This document shows, piece by piece, positions 9,560 through 12,560 of a stretch of DNA of 12,560 nt. How positions within the stretch are numbered: the first letter of the stretch is position 1; the number at the start of each line of letters is the position of its first letter. Source of the stretch: Monoraphidium neglectum (Eukaryota > Chlorophyta > Chlorophyceae > Sphaeropleales > Selenastraceae); NCBI RefSeq assembly GCF_000611645.1, contig NW_014011970.1:1-12560 (forward strand). The letters run 5' to 3'. The position numbers were made by a program, and so were the translations under genes. The notes under the pieces were generated by a model. It did no database searches and was not told where the DNA came from. It saw nothing but the letters and a program-made list of their open reading frames with translations.

Positions 9560-11388
9560 CATCCACCAAGCACTGGGGGTGCAGCGTGGGCACTGTGTGG
9601 CTCGGGGGAACACAGTCGATGTGAGCCCCAACCGACTAAATCAAACACACACCCTCAGCAATGCCGTTGTTCGGGCTTGTTGCAAACAACGGTACGCAGA
9701 CCGATAATGGCTGATGGGCAAATGGGACACAGACCACTGAGCCAGCAGGGTTGGGAGCCAGCTGAGCTGCCGACCGTCTGAAGTGCGCAGGCGTTCACCC
9801 AACTCACACAAGCTTGTGCTCTGCAATCAGGATGTCGCATCCGTCATCGTCGGACGCGGGGCACAGGACCACGTCCGGAATGCGGCGCATGCCGGCCTGC
9901 TCCATTGCCACGCGGCGCACCCTTCCAGCCCCCTGACAGGACAAGGTAGGTGCCCTAGCCATGAGCCGCGATGGGTAAGGTGGCATGGCAGAATGCATGC
10001 AAAGGTAATGGCTGCACAAAAGGACAGGCTTCGCACGGTCAGCAGCGCTTACAATTGGAAGTATTGCAGCCACACACTCACCCCGCTATCAGGCAGAGCA
10101 GACGGCTTGTGCTGCTGAAGCTGATAGCACTCCGTGCTGTCAGCTGCGGAATCAACGCGCAGCAGCCTGTTGACCGCCTCATACAGACTGATGTAGTAGC
10201 CGTAGTCCAGGTGGAACCCCCTAAGTGGGCCCTGCAGGAAGAAGGGGTGAGCACACATCACTCATCAACATTTGCATTGGTTGGCGCGTTGGTCCTCGTG
10301 TGGCCGGTCGCAGCACTACAGAAACATCTGCAGCAGCAGCAGCAGCAGCAGCAGACTGCAGCAATACAGAAACATCTGCATTGGTGCTGACGCGCAGCTC
10401 ATCATGAGAGCCCTCTGCACAGCCCAGCCCCTGGCAGACCGCGCATGAGTATTGCTGGATCGTTGGGAACAGTGAAGGGGTAGGTGGCAGGGAGCGCTTG
10501 AAGCTTGTGAGGTCCGCACGTATCTCCCACACGCTGAGGTTCACGTCGATGGGGATGGAAGGACTCTCTTCAGGCGTACTGCCGTCGCTCTGGCTGACGC
10601 AGAGATCAGGCAGAAACTTGGAGAGGATTTGCTCCCGCGTGTGAAGCCCTGCCAGGTGGCAAAGGGGCACAGATTCAACGGGTGCGCAGAACGTGCACAC
10701 AGAACTGAGCTTTTGAGGATGTACAGGGTGGAGTGGTATGGTTCTGGCAATCAGTTGCTAACAGAGCCAGGACATGGCTCACGGCAGCAATTGCATTCAA
10801 ATGGATTGTCTGGAGAAGGGAGGGGAGGTCAGCAGGGCAAAGCCGCACGATCATGGGGCCCACTGCGGCTTCCTGCCCTTGCATGCCAGACGTCCCAAAA
10901 AACGCCGCCTTGAGCCCCAGAGCCCCATGCATGTTATTGCACACCAGCCATTAAACAGTGTGGTGAAGCACATGCTGTTTGCATGAAAGGCAAGAGCGCG
11001 CGTGCGTGCATGCGCTGGCAAGGATGCAGCAAATAGCCACAACTCTGCTTTGGTGCGCACATCAGCATTAGCAGCAAAGCATGCTTGCTGGTATCCGCAA
11101 GCTCATGGTCCGCTGGTGCATACATCATGCAACTTCGCATGTGAGTGCACTCACAACGATACGATTGGCATCTCTCAAGGAGCTTGTGTGCTGTGCGCTC
11201 GTCGCACTGCAGCAGCAACTGAAGCTCTGAAGCCTGCATGCTGGCCACCTCAGAGGGGCGCCGCTTGCCCGCATCCCACAAGCGCTGCGCGGCTGATTTG
11301 TGAAGGCCAACGATCCCTGGCTCAAGGACGTATTCGGTCAGCAGCCACTGCCACTGGTGCGCACTCTCAAAGCCGCCTGGACAGGTCC
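7298..11388 (-). CDS. Gene B: PD-(D/E)XK nuclease-like + kinase-like protein with poly-Gln linker, 5' end unresolved
   Basis: Paralogue of gene A on the same strand. Recognised coding exons: 11388-11155, 10648-10392, 10231-10082, 9932-9808, 9490-9292, 9087-8950, 8553-8021, 7733-7298, all GT-AG with matching phases, about 690 residues. The first exon above begins with phase 1, so at least one upstream coding exon is missing from the model. Order: N-terminal part with a helical SELQLLLQCDERTAHKLLERC segment; FHLDYGYYISLYEAVNRLL, comparable to FWDYAECVVEAW of gene A; nuclease-like PD...ExK (RIPDVVL then ILIAEHK); IQVVIKQVVQYLRDRDL and NYFYTWGLRL, parallel to the CDYMRKR and STYFIRR part of gene A; a poly-Gln/Arg linker; kinase with GFGRMG, AALKVA, HEAEV, HSDVRRQN and LIDWGF. 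The catalytic loop is HSD rather than HGD and DFG is DWG, so activity is uncertain. The donor at 10392 is the weakest boundary. Confidence 0.68.
8021..8553 (-). other. Gene B linker exon with poly-Gln/Arg tract and glycine loop
   Basis: The acceptor TTTGTAG precedes ATGGTGTACTTCC in phase 0. The exon opens with MVYFLCCQAIRD (the continuation of the nuclease-associated module), then a low-complexity Gly/Ser/Pro/Ala region with basic patches (TLRPRKRT), then the Gln-rich tract, then EEAAAQVDVALVQAAIGFGRMG, the start of the kinase. It is a disordered tether between the two modules, matching the Ala/Ser/Gln-rich linker of gene A in position but not in sequence. Confidence 0.65.
8125..8223. repeat. 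CTG/CAG trinucleotide repeat, coding for poly-Gln in gene B
   Basis: Two CTG runs on the plus strand are separated by a CCG-rich interruption. Read on the minus strand in the gene B frame this is about 12 Gln, RGRRRR, 11 Gln, His, 3 Gln. The interruption turns a Gln tract into an Arg-rich basic patch. Being almost pure CAG, it is probably length-variable between individuals. Confidence 0.9.
9506..9558. repeat. GT/CA dinucleotide microsatellite
   Basis: About 26 uninterrupted GT units on the plus strand. On the gene B sense strand it is a CA repeat ending about 15 nt before the 3' splice site at 9491, inside the 317-nt intron 9807-9491. It takes the place of most of the polypyrimidine tract. 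Confidence 0.95.
9808..9932 (-). other. Gene B nuclease-like exon
   Basis: The acceptor TGTCAG at 9933 and the donor GT|GTGAGT at 9807 bound an exon reading GAGRVRRVAMEQ, then RRIPDVVLCP, an acidic DDDG turn, and CDILIAEHKLV. The spacing P-D, about 18 residues, E-x-K is close to gene A (P-D, about 16 residues, E-x-K). It is followed in the next exon by ERLLVDTVEGLQ. This is the best evidence that the two genes share the nuclease-like module and not only the kinase. Confidence 0.6.
10311..10380. repeat. 22-nt direct repeat flanking a CAG tract
   Basis: Copies at 10311-10332 and 10359-10380 (CAGCA, C or A, TACAGAAACATCTGCA) differ at one base and enclose about eight CAG units. The motif lies just past the modelled donor at 10392 of gene B. 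The gene B frame stays open through it, reading a poly-Ala run on the sense strand, so it could be intronic or coding. Confidence 0.85.
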
Positions 11389-12560
11389 CTGCAAGCGAGG
11401 GCGTGGAGGTTCACGTCACTCGAGTGCATCTGTAGCTCTGCTGCAACGCTCCACATCGGTCAGAGCAAGCAAGCAAGCATGCATGCATGCAGGTGATAGT
11501 GGGTGGAGCAGGGTAAGGTTGAGGAGGGTTTGACCAATCGCCACAGGCAGCAGTGCTGAACCTTTGAGCATGTCACCTGCTGCTGTGAATCAACCATAGC
11601 AGCCAAGCAGCGGCCATGAAGGGTACATGCAGGGGCAGGGGGACCCAGGGCAAAGGTCAAGACCAGGGGTCAATACGGGGGTAGTATGCCGGGTAGTGTT
11701 GCAAGGCGTTGGTGCAGAAGACATGTGGCCAGTGGTAGCTGGCATGTCGTGCGTGGTGGTCAATGCGGGACTTCTGATGTGACTCGTGATAGGGGTGCTG
11801 CTGCATCACTTCATGGGTGCACCACGCGCAGCTATCAGGTGATGCGGGGTTGGCAGGATCGCCGGGAGCACGATCGCAAAACAACCTTGGCACACCTGCT
11901 GCTGTTGTGAGTCGATAGAGATGCCCGTGATGGAGCCAGGAATGGTACAGGGGGAGGAGGGCGCCAGAAAAGGTCAAGCAAGGCCTGAGGCACAGAGCGA
12001 GGTGTGCAGATCCACGTGCGGACCTGCTATGAAACCACGCAAGCATGCCTCATTTCAGAGGGTCGCACGCCTTCTGCAACAGGCCCTGGCAAGCGCGACG
12101 TACACGCTTGTTGGATAAGATGGAGCATTCGGTGGAGCGATTGGCACACTGATTGCATGCATGCACACAAATGACTGCTGCAGCGACTGGAAGCTGCGCA
12201 GTGGTACCTGACTTGTTGTATGCAGGGGTGCTCGTGATTTCGGTTGCCGAATTCAACTGCTGCTGCACAATATAATGGCTGCTCCACGAGGAGTGACTGG
12301 GAATGGGGGTTCGGCAGGCTTGCCATAGCTTGCCACAAGCACCGTTGATGAACCCTGCATCACCTCACCTGCTTGCATGCTCCCTTTGCAGAGGCCCGAG
12401 CACGAGTCGTGGTGGGCAGATGCAACACAGGAGGTGGGTGTGAGGAAATCCAGCCAGTATTGGGTCGCAGCACAGCGTGCAGAAACAACAGGACAGGAGG
12501 ATCAGGGTTGCAGAGCGAGCAGCAGCAGTGAGCGGGGAGTATCCACTCACACTCCCCCAC
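11389..12560. other. Upstream region of gene B, no confident gene
   Basis: Gene B needs at least one more 5' coding exon ending in phase 1, which should lie here or beyond the window. Candidates seen on the minus strand: a short exon-like MASLPNPHSQSLLVEQPLYC starting near 12325, ATGs near 11600-11620 followed by CAGCAG|GTGACA, and ATGCAAGCAG|GTGAGG near 12380. Only the last has phase 1, and it is very short. None has homology that I can recognise. The region also holds tandem GCAA and GCAT tetranucleotides at 11465-11490. No RNA gene or mobile element was seen. Confidence 0.45.

Noticed and set aside
9510..9707. Cys-Val repeat protein or CRISPR-like array
   Set aside because: It is a plain GT microsatellite. 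There are no spacers and no conserved repeat units longer than two bases.
11657..12046. 129-codon minus-strand ORF (His/Tyr/Cys-rich) as the gene B first exon
   Set aside because: No donor giving the required phase 1 with a plausible start was found, and the sequence resembles no part of gene A.
1..12560. Transposon or viral insertion
   Set aside because: No terminal inverted repeats, target duplications, transposase, reverse transcriptase or capsid motifs were found.

Overview
The window looks like nuclear DNA of a GC-rich, intron-rich eukaryote, most likely a chlorophyte green alga (inference). Reasons: coding exons are GC-rich at third positions and separated by 42-690 bp GT-AG introns; C-rich polypyrimidine tracts precede several 3' splice sites; trinucleotide (CAG/CTG) and CA/GT microsatellites are present; one start codon has the context GCCACCATGG; and TGTAA, the usual green-algal poly(A) signal, lies about 240-260 bp past both minus-strand stop codons. 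Nothing bacterial (operons, Shine-Dalgarno sites, IS elements, CRISPR) is seen.

Layout. (1) Positions 1-470, plus strand: the last coding part of the spliceosomal helicase BRR2 (U5 snRNP 200 kDa). (2) 471-1221: BRR2 3' flank and intergenic DNA. (3) 5498 to 1482, minus strand: 'gene A', reconstructed here by hand as 11 coding exons with mutually consistent splice phases (551 codons). It encodes a two-module protein: a PD-(D/E)XK nuclease-like domain followed, after an Ala/Gln/Ser-rich linker, by a compact protein-kinase-like domain. (4) About 5.5-7.3 kb: spacer with the gene B 3' UTR, the gene A upstream region, and one short exon-like relic. (5) 11388 to 7298, minus strand: 'gene B', a diverged tandem paralogue of gene A with the same domain order, eight recognised coding exons, a poly-Gln/Arg linker and an unresolved 5' end. 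(6) 11.4-12.56 kb: sequence upstream of gene B, with no confident gene.

The main result is the pair of nuclease-like plus kinase proteins. This architecture resembles the nuclease-kinase branch of the Crinkler (CRN)-type proteins known from oomycetes, chytrids and arbuscular mycorrhizal fungi. That link rests on remembered family patterns and was not searched. BRR2 is a housekeeping neighbour in tail-to-tail orientation and is probably functionally unrelated. Gene models come from reading splice sites and phases only; no transcript evidence was available.
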